The translations under genes and the position numbers were made by a program. From contig NWQR01000001.1 in assembly GCA_002798275.1 (NCBI GenBank), forward strand, positions 248,001 through 312,000: DNA of 64,000 nucleotides, written 5' to 3'. Below the pieces are notes generated by a model. The model saw nothing but the letters and a program-made list of their open reading frames with translations. It made no database searches and was not told where the DNA came from. Positions 48,550 to 57,220 of the stretch are shown piece after piece; position 1 is the stretch's first letter, and the number at the start of each line of letters is the position of its first letter. Source of the DNA: Lysobacteraceae bacterium NML08-0793. Its GTDB lineage: Bacteria; Pseudomonadota; Gammaproteobacteria; Xanthomonadales; Xanthomonadaceae.

Positions 48550-49806
48550 TCAGGCAAAGCGTGCTGGCGAGAATGGCGTCGGATCCACGGCCGTTTCGCG
48601 GCCTGTCATCATGTCGGCCAGAAGCTGCCCGGTACCGGCGCTCATGCCGATGCCCATCATGCCGTGGCCTGCGGCCATCCAGCTGCGTTGACGACCGGGA
48701 ATGCGACCAATCAGCGGCATGTCGTCCAGCGACATCGGTCGCCAGCCGAACCAGCGCTCGCGCACCCGCGGACCAACCGGCTGATGCAAAAACTCCGCCG
48801 CGCCGCGCTCAAGTGCGGCCAGACGGCGCTCGTTGAGCGTGTCGTCATAGCCGGAAAACTCCATGGTACTGCCCAGCCGATAGCCGCTGCCCCAAGCAGT
48901 CACGCATACCGAGCAGGCGCGCAAAATCACCGGCGTGCTTGGCACCAGTTCCGGTGCGTCGTAGGTAATCGAATAGCCCTTGCCGGGCTGAATGATGGCG
49001 CGCAGCCAGCTCGCACCAACCTGCGCCCCCAGCAGCGCCGACCAGGCACCGGCGGCCAGCACCATCTCGCCGCAGCGTATCGCCCTGTGCGTGGTTTGCA
49101 GCACGCAGTGGTCGTTTTCTTCCTGCACGCTTTGCAGTGCGCATTGCTCGATGATTTCTACGCCCTTTTCACGCGCCACCCGCGCCAGTTCATGCACATA
49201 GGCATCCGGGCGCAGCATCGCATCCCCGGCGAAGCGAATCGCGCCGGCAAGGCCAGGTTTGAAGGCCGGTTCCCGACGCTCGTATTCGGCGCCGTCAATC
49301 AGCTCCACGGCAATGCCCAGCTCGCGCAGCAGCGGAACTTCAAACTGCTCGTCCTCGAACACCTTGGCATCGCGAAATACATAGTCCTCGCCACTTTCGC
49401 GGAACTCGCAAGCTAGCTGGTAATGCGCAATCCAGTCTTGGATGCGCTGCCGGGAATCGGCCAGCAAGGTGTATTTGCCCTGTGCGCTGCGTCGCCAGTC
49501 GCGCACATTGCAGCGCAGCGCAAAACGCATCAACCAGCGCCATAGACGCGGGTCCATTTTCGGATGCACATACAGCGGCGCATCAGGCGTGAACATCCAG
49601 CGCAATGCCGTCATGATGGTGCCGGGCGCAGCCAGCGGCGGTGCGTGGCTGGGAGTCAAAGTGCCGCAATTGCCATGCGAGGCACCGGCGGCCACGCCTT
49701 TGGCATCAATCACTTTCACGCTGCGGCCAGCCTCGGCCAGCGCCAATGCAGTGCACAGGCCAATCGCGCCCGCACCCACCACCACGACATCGCTATCTAG
49801 TTTCAT
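48550..49806 (-). CDS. dadA: D-amino acid dehydrogenase-like FAD oxidoreductase
   Basis: 418 residues. N-terminal FAD dinucleotide fold VVGAGAIGLCTALALAEAG, the DadA-type ASHGNCGTLTPSHAPPLAAPG segment, and C-terminal WFGWRPMSLDDMPLIGR followed by GHGMMGIGMSAGTGQLLADMM. Oxidises D-amino acids to 2-oxoacids, passing electrons to the respiratory chain. No alanine racemase gene (dadX) beside it. dadA-like enzymes differ in substrate, so the specific substrate is open. Confidence 0.88.
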   Translation of the reverse strand: MKLDSDVVVVGAGAIGLCTALALAEAGRSVKVIDAKGVAAGASHGNCGTLTPSHAPPLAAPGTIMTALRWMFTPDAPLYVHPKMDPRLWRWLMRFALRCNVRDWRRSAQGKYTLLADSRQRIQDWIAHYQLACEFRESGEDYVFRDAKVFEDEQFEVPLLRELGIAVELIDGAEYERREPAFKPGLAGAIRFAGDAMLRPDAYVHELARVAREKGVEIIEQCALQSVQEENDHCVLQTTHRAIRCGEMVLAAGAWSALLGAQVGASWLRAIIQPGKGYSITYDAPELVPSTPVILRACSVCVTAWGSGYRLGSTMEFSGYDDTLNERRLAALERGAAEFLHQPVGPRVRERWFGWRPMSLDDMPLIGRIPGRQRSWMAAGHGMMGIGMSAGTGQLLADMMTGRETAVDPTPFSPARFA

Positions 49807-49824
49807 GCGTTTCTACCCGGTCAC

Positions 49825-49850
49825 AAAAACGGCCCGGCATGAACCGGGCC
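49825..49850 (-). terminator. Intrinsic terminator of slyD
   Basis: Minus strand: CGGCCCGG TTCATG CCGGGCCG followed by TTTTTG, 16 bp after the slyD stop. Confidence 0.93.
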
Positions 49851-49866
49851 GCGTTGGCTGGCGTCA

Positions 49867-50349
49867 TCAGTGCTGATGACCACCATCGCCGTGCACATGG
49901 CCGTGCTCGATTTCTTCCTTGGTTGCCTCGCGCACTTCGACGATTTCGATGTCAAACGACAGGTCTTTGCCCGCCATCGGATGGTTGAGGTCGATATCCA
50001 CCGCCGTCATGCCAACCTTGACCACCGTTACTGCACGCGGGCCAAAGTTGGTATTCAGCACCACTTGCATGCCCGGCTCCAGTTTGACGCCTTGGAAGTG
50101 CTTTTTCGGCACGCGCTGGGTCATGCCTTCACGGCGCTCGCCATATGCTTCGGCCGCAGGCACGTCCACGCTGAACTTTTCACCGGCCTCACGGCCTTCC
50201 ATGGCTTTTTCCAAGCCAGGAATGATGTTGCCATGGCCAATCAGGATGGCCAGCGGCTCGCCCCGTTCATGCGAGTTTTCAATGGCTTCCTGCCCCTTTT
50301 CGGCAACGGAATAATGGAAACGAACAGCCCGGTCTTTTTCAATCTTCAT
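49867..50349 (-). CDS. slyD: SlyD-type FKBP peptidylprolyl isomerase
   Basis: 160 residues. FKBP domain split by the insert-in-flap domain (EAYGERREGMTQRVPKKHF, GVKLEPGMQVV), ending in a histidine-rich metal-binding tail (about 148-160: HGHVHGDGGHQH). Chaperone and prolyl isomerase in the cytosol, also nickel binding in relatives. It has its own terminator and is divergent from the first NlpC/P60 gene. Confidence 0.94.
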   Translation of the reverse strand: MKIEKDRAVRFHYSVAEKGQEAIENSHERGEPLAILIGHGNIIPGLEKAMEGREAGEKFSVDVPAAEAYGERREGMTQRVPKKHFQGVKLEPGMQVVLNTNFGPRAVTVVKVGMTAVDIDLNHPMAGKDLSFDIEIVEVREATKEEIEHGHVHGDGGHQH

Positions 50350-50430
50350 GAAGTACTCGCAATAAACACTTGAAATTCAAGGGGGGATAGGGTCAAACTC
50401 TGGGGCACCCAAGGTTTCAGGATCAGCCAG

Positions 50431-50991
50431 ATGCCCCGCCATTATCCCGACACCACGCTTTTCATGCCAGCACGACGTGCGCAAGCTGCGATTTGTTCGA
50501 CCTTCTTGCTGCTTGCCGCTAGCGCAGCCCAAGCCAACGATCTGGACACATTGCTGGTCGAAAAAAAACTGATTCCGCCCCCGCACACCCCGGTTGACCG
50601 AGCCAACCAAGCCAATTCGGTGCTGATTCGCGCCCTGAGCCTGGTCGGCACGCCCTATGTCTGGGGCGGCAATACGCCCGAAAGCGGTTTTGATTGCAGC
50701 GGCTTGGTCAACTATGTGTTCCGCGACATGCTGAATTTGCGCCTGCCGCGTACCTCGCGCGAGCTCTCCGCGCTTTCCGCCCCGGCAGTTGCACAAAGCG
50801 CGCTTGCTACCGGCGATTTGGTGTTTTTTGCCCACGGCGGCACGGTAACTCACGTCGGCATCTATGTCGGTGATGGGCGTTTTATCCATGCTCCGCGTAC
50901 CGGCGGGGTCGTCCGCATGGAACGCTTGGACGGACGCTATTGGCAGGCGCGTTATGCCGGTGCCCGGCGCGTGCTGGCTCACCGCCCTTGA
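50431..50991 (+). CDS. NlpC/P60 family peptidoglycan hydrolase (first)
   Basis: 186 residues from ATG 50431 (AGGA upstream; ATG 50464 lacks a ribosome site). A signal peptide to about residue 35 (ASAAQA) is followed by the papain-like NlpC/P60 domain. The catalytic residues are Cys89 in FDCSGLV, His141 in THVGIYVG and His153 in FIHAPRTGG. Cleaves peptide stems in the periplasm, probably gamma-D-Glu-mDAP bonds. It is a paralogue of the next gene: they share SLVGTPY-WGG and the tail RRV. Confidence 0.92.
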   Translation: MPRHYPDTTLFMPARRAQAAICSTFLLLAASAAQANDLDTLLVEKKLIPPPHTPVDRANQANSVLIRALSLVGTPYVWGGNTPESGFDCSGLVNYVFRDMLNLRLPRTSRELSALSAPAVAQSALATGDLVFFAHGGTVTHVGIYVGDGRFIHAPRTGGVVRMERLDGRYWQARYAGARRVLAHRP

Positions 50992-51052
50992 ACGCCCTAC
51001 ACGCGCAATCCAATGAAGAAAAATGATGCCGCCATGGAACAAGAAGCAAAAA

Positions 51053-51070
51053 TTGTGATGTAAATCACAA
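51053..51070. promoter_or_regulatory. CRP/Clp-like binding site
   Basis: TTGTGATGTAAATCACAA is a perfect 18-bp inverted repeat around the consensus TGTGA-N6-TCACA. It lies 91 bp before the second NlpC/P60 start in an AT-rich stretch. The best -10 candidate, TATAAA (51079-51084), would put the site near -30, which favours repression; a start further down would allow activation. Confidence 0.75.
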
Positions 51071-51160
51071 AAATTAACTATAAATTAATCTTTTTCGAAC
51101 ATCTCTCTCGACTTCTCGCGGCAGAATCGCCGCTGGATTTAGCACAGTGAAGACCGCGTG

Positions 51161-51862
51161 ATGAAGCTTAACCTTCTCCACGGCCGCTCCGGCGCCTCAA
51201 AAACTTCAAACTTCTGCAAAAAATCGGGCTTTCGCATTCTGGCTGCCACCTTGCTGGTTGCCGTGTCGATGCCGGTATTGGCAGCCAACAACACCGAAAC
51301 CGCAGCGGCAACCCCGCCCGCGGCAACGCAAGCTACTAGCGGCAATGCTGCGCCAACGGCAACCGAAAGCAAGCCTGCTGCCGCTCCTGCCGTCAAGCCT
51401 GGTGTGCTGTTGCCAGCGGCCACACTGCCCCACGGCCTGCCAACGGTTTCCTCGATCCAAGCCAATGCCACGCCGCAGGACAATCCCGTCCAGAAGCTGC
51501 TGAAAAGCGCGCTGTCGCTGCTTGGCACCCCATATCGTTGGGGCGGCACCACCACCGACGGTTTCGATTGCAGTGGTCTGGTGGGCTATGTGTTCCGCAC
51601 CACGCTCGGTATCGAGCTGCCGCGTATTTCACGCGATATGGCCACCCGTGGCGAGCGCATCAACCGCGATCAACTCACCGAAGGCGATCTGGTATTTTTC
51701 AGCCGCACCGGCAAGCGCATCGACCATGTGGGCATCTATCTTGGCAATGGCCAATTCCTGCATGCCCCGCGTACCGGTCGTGATGTCTCGGTTTCGCGTC
51801 TGGACACCGGCTACTGGGCGGGCAAATTCATGCAGGCGCGCCGCGTCGCCCAAGAAAACTGA
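51161..51862 (+). CDS. NlpC/P60 family peptidoglycan hydrolase (second)
   Basis: 233 residues from ATG 51161 (a GTG directly before it is also possible). A long N-region and signal helix (about 24-42, ILAATLLVAVSMPVLA), an Ala/Thr-rich linker (about 44-95), then the NlpC/P60 domain with Cys137 (FDCSGLV), His189 (IDHVGIYLG) and His201 (FLHAPRTGR). Periplasmic D,L-endopeptidase. A strong CRP/Clp-type site is upstream, absent from the first paralogue, so the two probably differ in regulation. Confidence 0.92.
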   Translation: MKLNLLHGRSGASKTSNFCKKSGFRILAATLLVAVSMPVLAANNTETAAATPPAATQATSGNAAPTATESKPAAAPAVKPGVLLPAATLPHGLPTVSSIQANATPQDNPVQKLLKSALSLLGTPYRWGGTTTDGFDCSGLVGYVFRTTLGIELPRISRDMATRGERINRDQLTEGDLVFFSRTGKRIDHVGIYLGNGQFLHAPRTGRDVSVSRLDTGYWAGKFMQARRVAQEN

Positions 51863-51895
51863 AATCCTCAAGCCAGCCCCCGATTCTGACTGTCC

Positions 51896-52384
51896 ATGCC
51901 CTATACCCCCATCATCGGCACGCTCGGCTATATCCTCTCGCCTGACCGGCGCAAGGTTCTGATGATTCATCGCAATGCCCGCGCCGATGATGAGCATCTG
52001 GGCAAATACAACGGGCTGGGCGGCAAGCTGGAAGCCGATGAAGATGTCATGGCCGGAATGATCCGCGAGATACGCGAAGAAGCCGGCATCGAATGCACCG
52101 AACTTGAACTGCGCGGCACCATCAGTTGGCCGGGCTTTGGCAAAAATGGCGAGGACTGGCTGGGCTTCGTATTTCTGATTACCGGCTTTAAGGGCGAGCC
52201 TTATACGGAAAACCCCGAAGGCGTGCTGCAATGGGTTGACCGTGAGCATCTGGATGCACTGCCAATGTGGGAGGGCGACCGCCACTTCCTGCCGCTGGTC
52301 TTTGATGCTGACCCGCGCCTCTTTCACGGTGTGATGCCCTACCTCGACGGCAAGCCGCAAAGCTGGTCTTTCAGTCGCCTGTAA
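51896..52384 (+). CDS. Nudix hydrolase, MutT / 8-oxo-dGTPase-like
   Basis: 162 residues. The Nudix box is at about 42-64 (GGKLEADEDVMAGMIREIREEAGI). The N-terminus LGYILSPDRRKVLMIHRNARADDEHLGKYNGLGGK resembles MTH1/MutX-type 8-oxo-dGTP diphosphatases, as does the WPGFGKNGEDWLGFVFL segment. Likely sanitises oxidised nucleotides. Ends at a bidirectional terminator. Confidence 0.9.
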   Translation: MPYTPIIGTLGYILSPDRRKVLMIHRNARADDEHLGKYNGLGGKLEADEDVMAGMIREIREEAGIECTELELRGTISWPGFGKNGEDWLGFVFLITGFKGEPYTENPEGVLQWVDREHLDALPMWEGDRHFLPLVFDADPRLFHGVMPYLDGKPQSWSFSRL

Positions 52385-52416
52385 ACCTGCACGCAAGCCA
52401 ATGCGAGCACACATGA

Positions 52417-52440
52417 AAAACGCCGGGCTTCCGGCGTTTT
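52417..52440. terminator. Bidirectional intrinsic terminator
   Basis: Arms AAAACGCCGG and CCGGCGTTTT with loop GCTT; T tracts on both strands. It serves both the Nudix gene and the convergent aminotransferase gene. Confidence 0.93.
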
Positions 52441-52458
52441 TCGTATCACCCCAAGCCG

Positions 52459-53601
52459 TTACAGCTTGCGCAGACGCTCGATGGCCGCATTCAGGGTTTC
52501 ATCGCTCTTGGCAAAACAAAGCCGCAGCAGCCGCTGCCCGGCAGGCGGTGTTGCATAGAACGGGGACAGCGGCACGCCGGTCACACCGTGCTCGATGGTC
52601 AACCAGCGGCTGAAGGCAAGATCATCCATATCGCTGATGGCCGAATAATCCACCAATTGGAAATATCCGCCCGGAACCGGCAACGGCCGCAGTCGGGTAT
52701 CGGCCAGTTGTGCACGGAAACGATCCCGTTTTTGCTGGTAAAACTCGCCGAGCGTTTCGTAGTGTTCCGGCGCCTGTTGAATCATTTCAGCAAATGCCGC
52801 CTGCGCCGGATGGAAAGTGCAGAAAGTGTTGTATTGATGCACCTTGCGAAGCTCGGCGGTCAGTGCCGCCGGCGCCACCACATAACCGACCTTCCAGCCA
52901 GTGCAGTGATAGGTCTTGCCGAAGCTGGAAATCACGAAAGCGCGCTCGCGCAGCGCCGGATAGCGCAGCGCCGATTCATGCCGCGCCCCGTCAAACACGA
53001 TGTGCTCATAAACCTCGTCCGAAAGCAGATACAGCCCATGCTGCTGCACGATGTCGGCCAGCATCTCCATGTCCTGCGGGGTGAACATCGCGCCGGAGGG
53101 GTTGTGCGGGGTATTGGTAATAATCATCCGAGTTCTGGCGGTGATGGCATCACGCACCCGCTGCCAGTCCGGGGCGAAAGTTTCCGCCGCCAGCGGCACA
53201 TGCACGGCGCGCCCACCAGCCAGCGCCACCGCAGGCGCGTAGATGTCATAGCAAGGGTCGAGCACGATGACTTCATCGCCGCCATGCACCACGGCCTGTA
53301 CGGCATCGAAAATCGCCTCCGAACCGCCGCAAGTTACGGTAATTTCGCTATCTGCATCCGGGCGATAGCCATAGCAGCGCTCGGTTTTTTCGCTGATCGC
53401 CTGTCGCAACTGCGGCGTGCCGGTCATCATCGCGTACTGATTCTGGCCTTCACGCATGGCGCGCCCCAGGGCATCAATCAGCCGCTCGGGCACCGGAAAA
53501 TCGGGAAACCCCTGCCCCAGATTGACCGCCTGATGCTGCGCGGCTAATTGCGACATGACCGTGAAAATATTGGTACCGACATTGGGAAGTTTGCTTTGCA
53601 T
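52459..53601 (-). CDS. Methionine/kynurenine-type aminotransferase (YbdL-like)
   Basis: 380 residues from ATG 53601. Class I PLP aminotransferase: N-terminal NLGQGFPDFPVP, TNTPHNPSG, PLP lysine Lys229 in SSFGKTYHCTGWKVGY, C-terminal LRLCFAKSDETL. The LGQGFPDF start and overall pattern fit the methionine aminotransferase group (E. coli YbdL), which recycles 2-oxo-4-methylthiobutyrate. Kynurenine or glutamine aminotransferase activity is possible. Divergent from ccmA, 69 bp apart. Confidence 0.9.
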   Translation of the reverse strand: MQSKLPNVGTNIFTVMSQLAAQHQAVNLGQGFPDFPVPERLIDALGRAMREGQNQYAMMTGTPQLRQAISEKTERCYGYRPDADSEITVTCGGSEAIFDAVQAVVHGGDEVIVLDPCYDIYAPAVALAGGRAVHVPLAAETFAPDWQRVRDAITARTRMIITNTPHNPSGAMFTPQDMEMLADIVQQHGLYLLSDEVYEHIVFDGARHESALRYPALRERAFVISSFGKTYHCTGWKVGYVVAPAALTAELRKVHQYNTFCTFHPAQAAFAEMIQQAPEHYETLGEFYQQKRDRFRAQLADTRLRPLPVPGGYFQLVDYSAISDMDDLAFSRWLTIEHGVTGVPLSPFYATPPAGQRLLRLCFAKSDETLNAAIERLRKL

Positions 53602-53670
53602 GGCTAAAACGGGCTTGAACGATGCCAAGAGTTTACGCGCCGACGGTTAAAATGCCGCATCCCGATTGCA

Positions 53671-54333
53671 ATGATGCCTGTGCACGCTTCCTCTGCCCCG
53701 CCCCTGCTTGCCGTGCGTAACCTTGGTTTTTCACGCGATGGCGAGCCGCTGTTTGCTGCGCTGGACTTCTCGGTCGAGCCGGGCGAAGCCCTTCTGGTGC
53801 GTGGCGACAACGGTGTGGGCAAGACCACCCTGTTGCGGATTCTGGCTGGCCTGCTGCGCGCCGATGGCGGCGAGCAAAAACTCCTCGGCCAGCCTGCCAG
53901 CGGCGACAACCGCCCGCAGACCATTGCCTATCTGGGGCATTTGCCCGCCTTCAAGGCAGATTTATCTGCGCTGGAAAACCTGGCATTTCTCTGCGCCCTG
54001 CATGGCAAACGTGCCGAGCGCGAACTGCTTCAGGCAATCGACCTAGCCGGGCTTGCCGGTTTTGAGGACAGCCCGGCACGCACCCTATCTGCCGGGCAGA
54101 AAAAACGCCTGTCGCTGGCACGAATCTGGCTCTCGCCCGCCCCGTTGTGGCTGCTGGACGAGCCGTATGCCAATCTCGACTTGGACGGCATCGCGCTGGT
54201 CAACCAACTCATCGTGCAGCATCTGGATACAGGTGGCGCCGCACTCATCACCACCCACGGCGCCTATGCTGCGCCGCCGGTGCGCAGCCGCGAGCTGCTG
54301 ATGCAGCGTCCGCCTGCGGGAGCCGTGGCGTGA
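53671..54333 (+). CDS. ccmA: Cytochrome c biogenesis ATPase CcmA
   Basis: 220 residues. ABC ATPase with Walker [10 protein letters not shown] at 45-53, signature [14 protein letters not shown] (the degenerate LSAGQ form typical of CcmA) and Walker [14 protein letters not shown]. Drives release of holo-CcmE from the CcmABCD complex. First gene of the ccm cluster; start ATG 53671 or the next codon. Its stop overlaps the ccmB GTG start. Confidence 0.95.
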   Translation: MMPVHASSAPPLLAVRNLGFSRDGEPLFAALDFSVEPGEALLVRGDNGVGKTTLLRILAGLLRADGGEQKLLGQPASGDNRPQTIAYLGHLPAFKADLSALENLAFLCALHGKRAERELLQAIDLAGLAGFEDSPARTLSAGQKKRLSLARIWLSPAPLWLLDEPYANLDLDGIALVNQLIVQHLDTGGAALITTHGAYAAPPVRSRELLMQRPPAGAVA

Positions 54334-55004
54334 TTGCCGCAGCTCGCGCCATGCTGCTGCGCGATCTGCGCCTGGTCTGGCGTCGTCGTGGCGATGCCCT
54401 GCAACCGGCGCTGTTTGCGGTCTTGGTGGTGGTGCTGTTTGCACTCGGGCTGGGCGGCGAATCCACGCTGCTGGCGAAAGTCGCGCCAGCCGTACTTTGG
54501 CTGGCGGTGATGCTCTCCGGGCTACTGGCACTGGACGGCCTGTTCCGCAGCGATGTCGAAGATGGCTCGCTGGATCAATGGCTGCTGGCGCCGGTACCAC
54601 TGTCTTGGCTGATTGCCAGCCGCATCCTCGGCCATTGGCTGACCACGGCACTGCCGCTGCTCATCGCCACGCCCCTGCTGGCAGAGCTGATGCAACTGCC
54701 GCGCGCGCAACTGCCAATCCTGATGGCGAGCCTGCTCATCGGCACCCCGCTGCTAAGCCTGATTGGCGCCGTGCTTGCCGCCCTCACCGTGGGCATGCGC
54801 CGTGCCGGCATCCTGCTGGCGCTGCTGGCACTGCCACTGTATGTGCCGGTACTGGTATTTGGCGCTGGGGCGGTGAATGCCGCCGCCCAGGGGCTGGATG
54901 CCAGTGGTGCCCTCCTGATGCTGGCCGCCGCCCTAGCTGCCAGCAGCGTGCTCGCCCCATTGGCCGCCGCCGCCGCCATCCGTATTGCGCTGACCGGAGA
55001 ATAA
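54330..55004 (+). CDS. ccmB: Heme exporter membrane protein CcmB
   Basis: 224 residues from GTG 54330, which overlaps the ccmA stop as GTGA and aligns the start with other CcmB proteins; ATG 54351 is the alternative. Six hydrophobic segments. Conserved motifs include [25 protein letters not shown] and the Ala-rich C-terminal helices. Partner of CcmA in the inner membrane. The next ccm gene, ccmC, is displaced by an azurin gene. Confidence 0.94.
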   Translation: MIAAARAMLLRDLRLVWRRRGDALQPALFAVLVVVLFALGLGGESTLLAKVAPAVLWLAVMLSGLLALDGLFRSDVEDGSLDQWLLAPVPLSWLIASRILGHWLTTALPLLIATPLLAELMQLPRAQLPILMASLLIGTPLLSLIGAVLAALTVGMRRAGILLALLALPLYVPVLVFGAGAVNAAAQGLDASGALLMLAAALAASSVLAPLAAAAAIRIALTGE

Positions 55005-55117
55005 GCCCGCAGCCGCGCCTGATGGCTTGAGCCAAGTCAACATTTTTTCGGCATGAAATCGGCGAAAATGACGCCCCCGCGCAATTTTGTGCGCGCTCGT
55101 CCCAACTGGAGAACTCC

Positions 55118-55672
55118 ATGAAACTGCATTCCACTGTGCTTGCCACCGCCATCGCCCTGACCCTGGCCGCCTGCGGCGGCGCCCAAGCCCCCAGCGAAGC
55201 ACCTGCTGCCGCACCGGCAGAAGCCGCTCCGGCCGAAACGGCAATGGCACCGGCAGAAGCCGCACCGGCGGCAGAAGCCGTGGCCAGCGAAGCTGGTGAA
55301 TGCGCCTTCAATCTGGAAGGCAACGATGCCATGCAGTACAACGCCAAGAACATCGACATTCCCGCCAGTTGCACCGAATTCACCATCCACCTCAAGCACA
55401 CCGGCACCATGCCGGTTGCCGCGATGGGGCATAACGTGGTGATTGCCAAGAGTGGCGACATGAATGCCGTGGCAGGCGATGGCGCCTCGGTCAAGCCCGA
55501 CCATGTGAAGGAAGGCGATGATCGCGTGATTGCCAAGAGCAGCATGATTGGCGGTGGCGAAAGCACTTCGGTCACGTTTGAAGTCGCCAAGGTGGCCGCA
55601 GGCGGCTACAACTTCTTCTGCACGTTCCCCGGCCATACCGCCATGATGAACGGCACGCTGACGGTGAAATAA
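55118..55672 (+). CDS. Lipid-anchored azurin (Laz-like blue copper protein)
   Basis: 184 residues. Lipoprotein signal with lipobox LAAC (Cys19), then an Ala/Pro/Glu linker (about 22-56) with PAEAAP-type repeats, then the azurin domain. Copper ligands are His105 (MGHNVVI), Cys168, His173 and Met177 with exactly azurin spacing; Cys62 and Cys85 form the conserved disulfide. Shuttles electrons to oxidases or peroxidases from a membrane tether. It sits between ccmB and ccmC and has its own terminator. The architecture recalls Neisseria Laz with its H.8 repeats. Confidence 0.93.
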   Translation: MKLHSTVLATAIALTLAACGGAQAPSEAPAAAPAEAAPAETAMAPAEAAPAAEAVASEAGECAFNLEGNDAMQYNAKNIDIPASCTEFTIHLKHTGTMPVAAMGHNVVIAKSGDMNAVAGDGASVKPDHVKEGDDRVIAKSSMIGGGESTSVTFEVAKVAAGGYNFFCTFPGHTAMMNGTLTVK

Positions 55673-55692
55673 GGCGAAAATCCGCCCCACCT

Positions 55693-55720
55693 GCAAACGC
55701 CCGCAATCGCGGGCGTTTGC
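55693..55720 (+). terminator. Hairpin after the azurin gene
   Basis: Arms GCAAACGCCCGC and GCGGGCGTTTGC (12 bp, perfect) with loop AATC. No long T run follows, but the stem itself carries TTT. It separates the azurin transcript from ccmC. Confidence 0.8.
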
Positions 55721-55818
55721 GCATCACGACTTGAATGCGGCGGGCTGCTATCCTTGCGGGCTGTTTTCCACCCTGCGCCGCAAGCCGTCCCGGCGCAAAA
55801 CGCTGCAAAAACGCTGCA

Positions 55819-56595
55819 ATGAACCCCCTGATCCGCTGGTTTCACCAATTGGGCTCGCCGCCCTACTTCGACCGCTTTGCCGCACGCTGGGCGCCGTGGG
55901 CGTATGCCGCCGGCTTTGTCATCATGCTGTTTGGCATCGCTTGGGGGCTGAATTGGCTGGCACCGCTTTCTAGCCGTTTCGATGTGCCAAGCGACTACCA
56001 GCAGGGCGATAGTTTCCGCATCCTGTATATCCATGTGGCGGCGGCCTGGATGAGCCTCGGGGTGTTTGCCGGGATGGCGCTGTACGCCGCGATTGCGCTG
56101 ATTTGGCGCATCAAGCTCTGCGAAATCCTAGCGATGGCCTGCGCCGCACCCGGCGCGATGTTCACCGCCATTACCCTGCTCACCGGGATGATTTGGGGAC
56201 AGCCGATGTGGGGCGCATGGTGGAGTTGGGATCCGCGCCTGACCACCGAATTGATTCTGCTGTTCATGTATCTGGGCATCATCGGTCTGTATCAGTCGAT
56301 CGAAGACCGCCGCGCTGCCGCCCGCGCCGCCTGTCTGCTGGCCATCGTCGGCGTGGTGCTGCTGCCGGTGATTCGTTATTCGGTGGTGTGGTGGAACTCG
56401 CTGCACCAAGGGCAAACCATCAAATTGTTCGGCGAATCCTCCATGGATGCCTCGATGCAAGGCCCATTGTGGGTCATGGTGATCGGTACCCATGTCTGGT
56501 TTGTCGGCTCGCTCTTGGCGCGTGCACGCGCTGACAATCTGCGCCGCGAAGCTGGCAAAGACTGGCTGCATCGCGCCGCCGGAGGTCAGCCATGA
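55819..56595 (+). CDS. ccmC: Heme handling protein CcmC
   Basis: 258 residues from ATG 55819. Six membrane helices and the tryptophan-rich WWD domain ([22 protein letters not shown]) that presents heme to CcmE, flanked by conserved histidines ([10 protein letters not shown] before, GTHVWFVG after). Transfers heme to CcmE. Stop overlaps ccmD (ATGA). The hairpin 98 bp upstream implies either readthrough from the azurin gene or a promoter in the gap. Confidence 0.96.
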   Translation: MNPLIRWFHQLGSPPYFDRFAARWAPWAYAAGFVIMLFGIAWGLNWLAPLSSRFDVPSDYQQGDSFRILYIHVAAAWMSLGVFAGMALYAAIALIWRIKLCEILAMACAAPGAMFTAITLLTGMIWGQPMWGAWWSWDPRLTTELILLFMYLGIIGLYQSIEDRRAAARAACLLAIVGVVLLPVIRYSVVWWNSLHQGQTIKLFGESSMDASMQGPLWVMVIGTHVWFVGSLLARARADNLRREAGKDWLHRAAGGQP

Positions 56596-56756
56596 GTTAC
56601 CGCGAATACGTCATCGCCGCCTATCTCGTTTTTGCCATCGCCATGCTCTGGGACTGGCTCTGGCCGAAGCTGCAAATCGCCCGCGCCCTGCGCATGGCGC
56701 GGCAGCAGGCTCGTCGTCGCGCCGCCCAGGCTCGCCAAGGAACCCCCACCCCATGA
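56592..56756 (+). CDS. ccmD: Heme exporter protein CcmD
   Basis: 54 residues read directly from the sequence: a short N-terminus ([20 protein letters not shown]) with one membrane helix, then a basic cytoplasmic tail rich in Arg ([12 protein letters not shown]). Size, position and topology are those of CcmD, which holds the CcmC-CcmE complex together. It overlaps ccmC and ccmE by 4 bp each. Confidence 0.9.
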   Translation: MSYREYVIAAYLVFAIAMLWDWLWPKLQIARALRMARQQARRRAAQARQGTPTP

Positions 56757-57220
56757 ACCCGACCCGCAAACGCCGACTGCTCACGCTTTTGCTGATTCTG
56801 GCCGCTGCCGCCATCGCCATCACCTTGGGCGCACTGGCCTTGCAGCGCAATGTGGCCTATCTATACACCCCCAGCGAGGTGCTGCGCGGCGAAGCCGGCG
56901 ACAAGGCGCGTTTCCGCCTCGGCGGCATGGTGGCGGAGAACTCCTTTCAGCGTGCGCCCGGCTCGCTGGAGGCACGCTTTGAAGTGGACGATGGCGATGC
57001 CCGCCTGCCGGTCAGCTATACCGGCATCCTGCCCGACCTGTTCCGCGAAAAACAGGCGGTGGTGGCCACCGGACGCATGCAAGACGGGGTCTTTATCGCC
57101 GAACAAGTCCTGGCCAAGCACGATGAAACCTATATGCCCAAGGAAGTGGCGGACAAAATGGGCGCAGCGCACCAAAAACACGGTGTCAATGATGGCAGCC
57201 CCGATACGGCGCAACACTGA
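56753..57220 (+). CDS. ccmE: Cytochrome c-type biogenesis heme chaperone CcmE
   Basis: 155 residues. One N-terminal membrane helix (about 9-30), a periplasmic OB-fold, and the covalent heme-binding His123 with Tyr127 in [10 protein letters not shown]. Receives heme from CcmC and passes it to CcmF. Overlaps ccmD (4 bp) and ccmF (1 bp). Confidence 0.96.
   Translation: MNPTRKRRLLTLLLILAAAAIAITLGALALQRNVAYLYTPSEVLRGEAGDKARFRLGGMVAENSFQRAPGSLEARFEVDDGDARLPVSYTGILPDLFREKQAVVATGRMQDGVFIAEQVLAKHDETYMPKEVADKMGAAHQKHGVNDGSPDTAQH

Noticed and set aside
54330-55004. Longer ccmB frame beginning inside ccmA (54147)
   Set aside because: It would overlap ccmA by nearly 190 bp; the GTG at the ccmA stop aligns with known CcmB starts.
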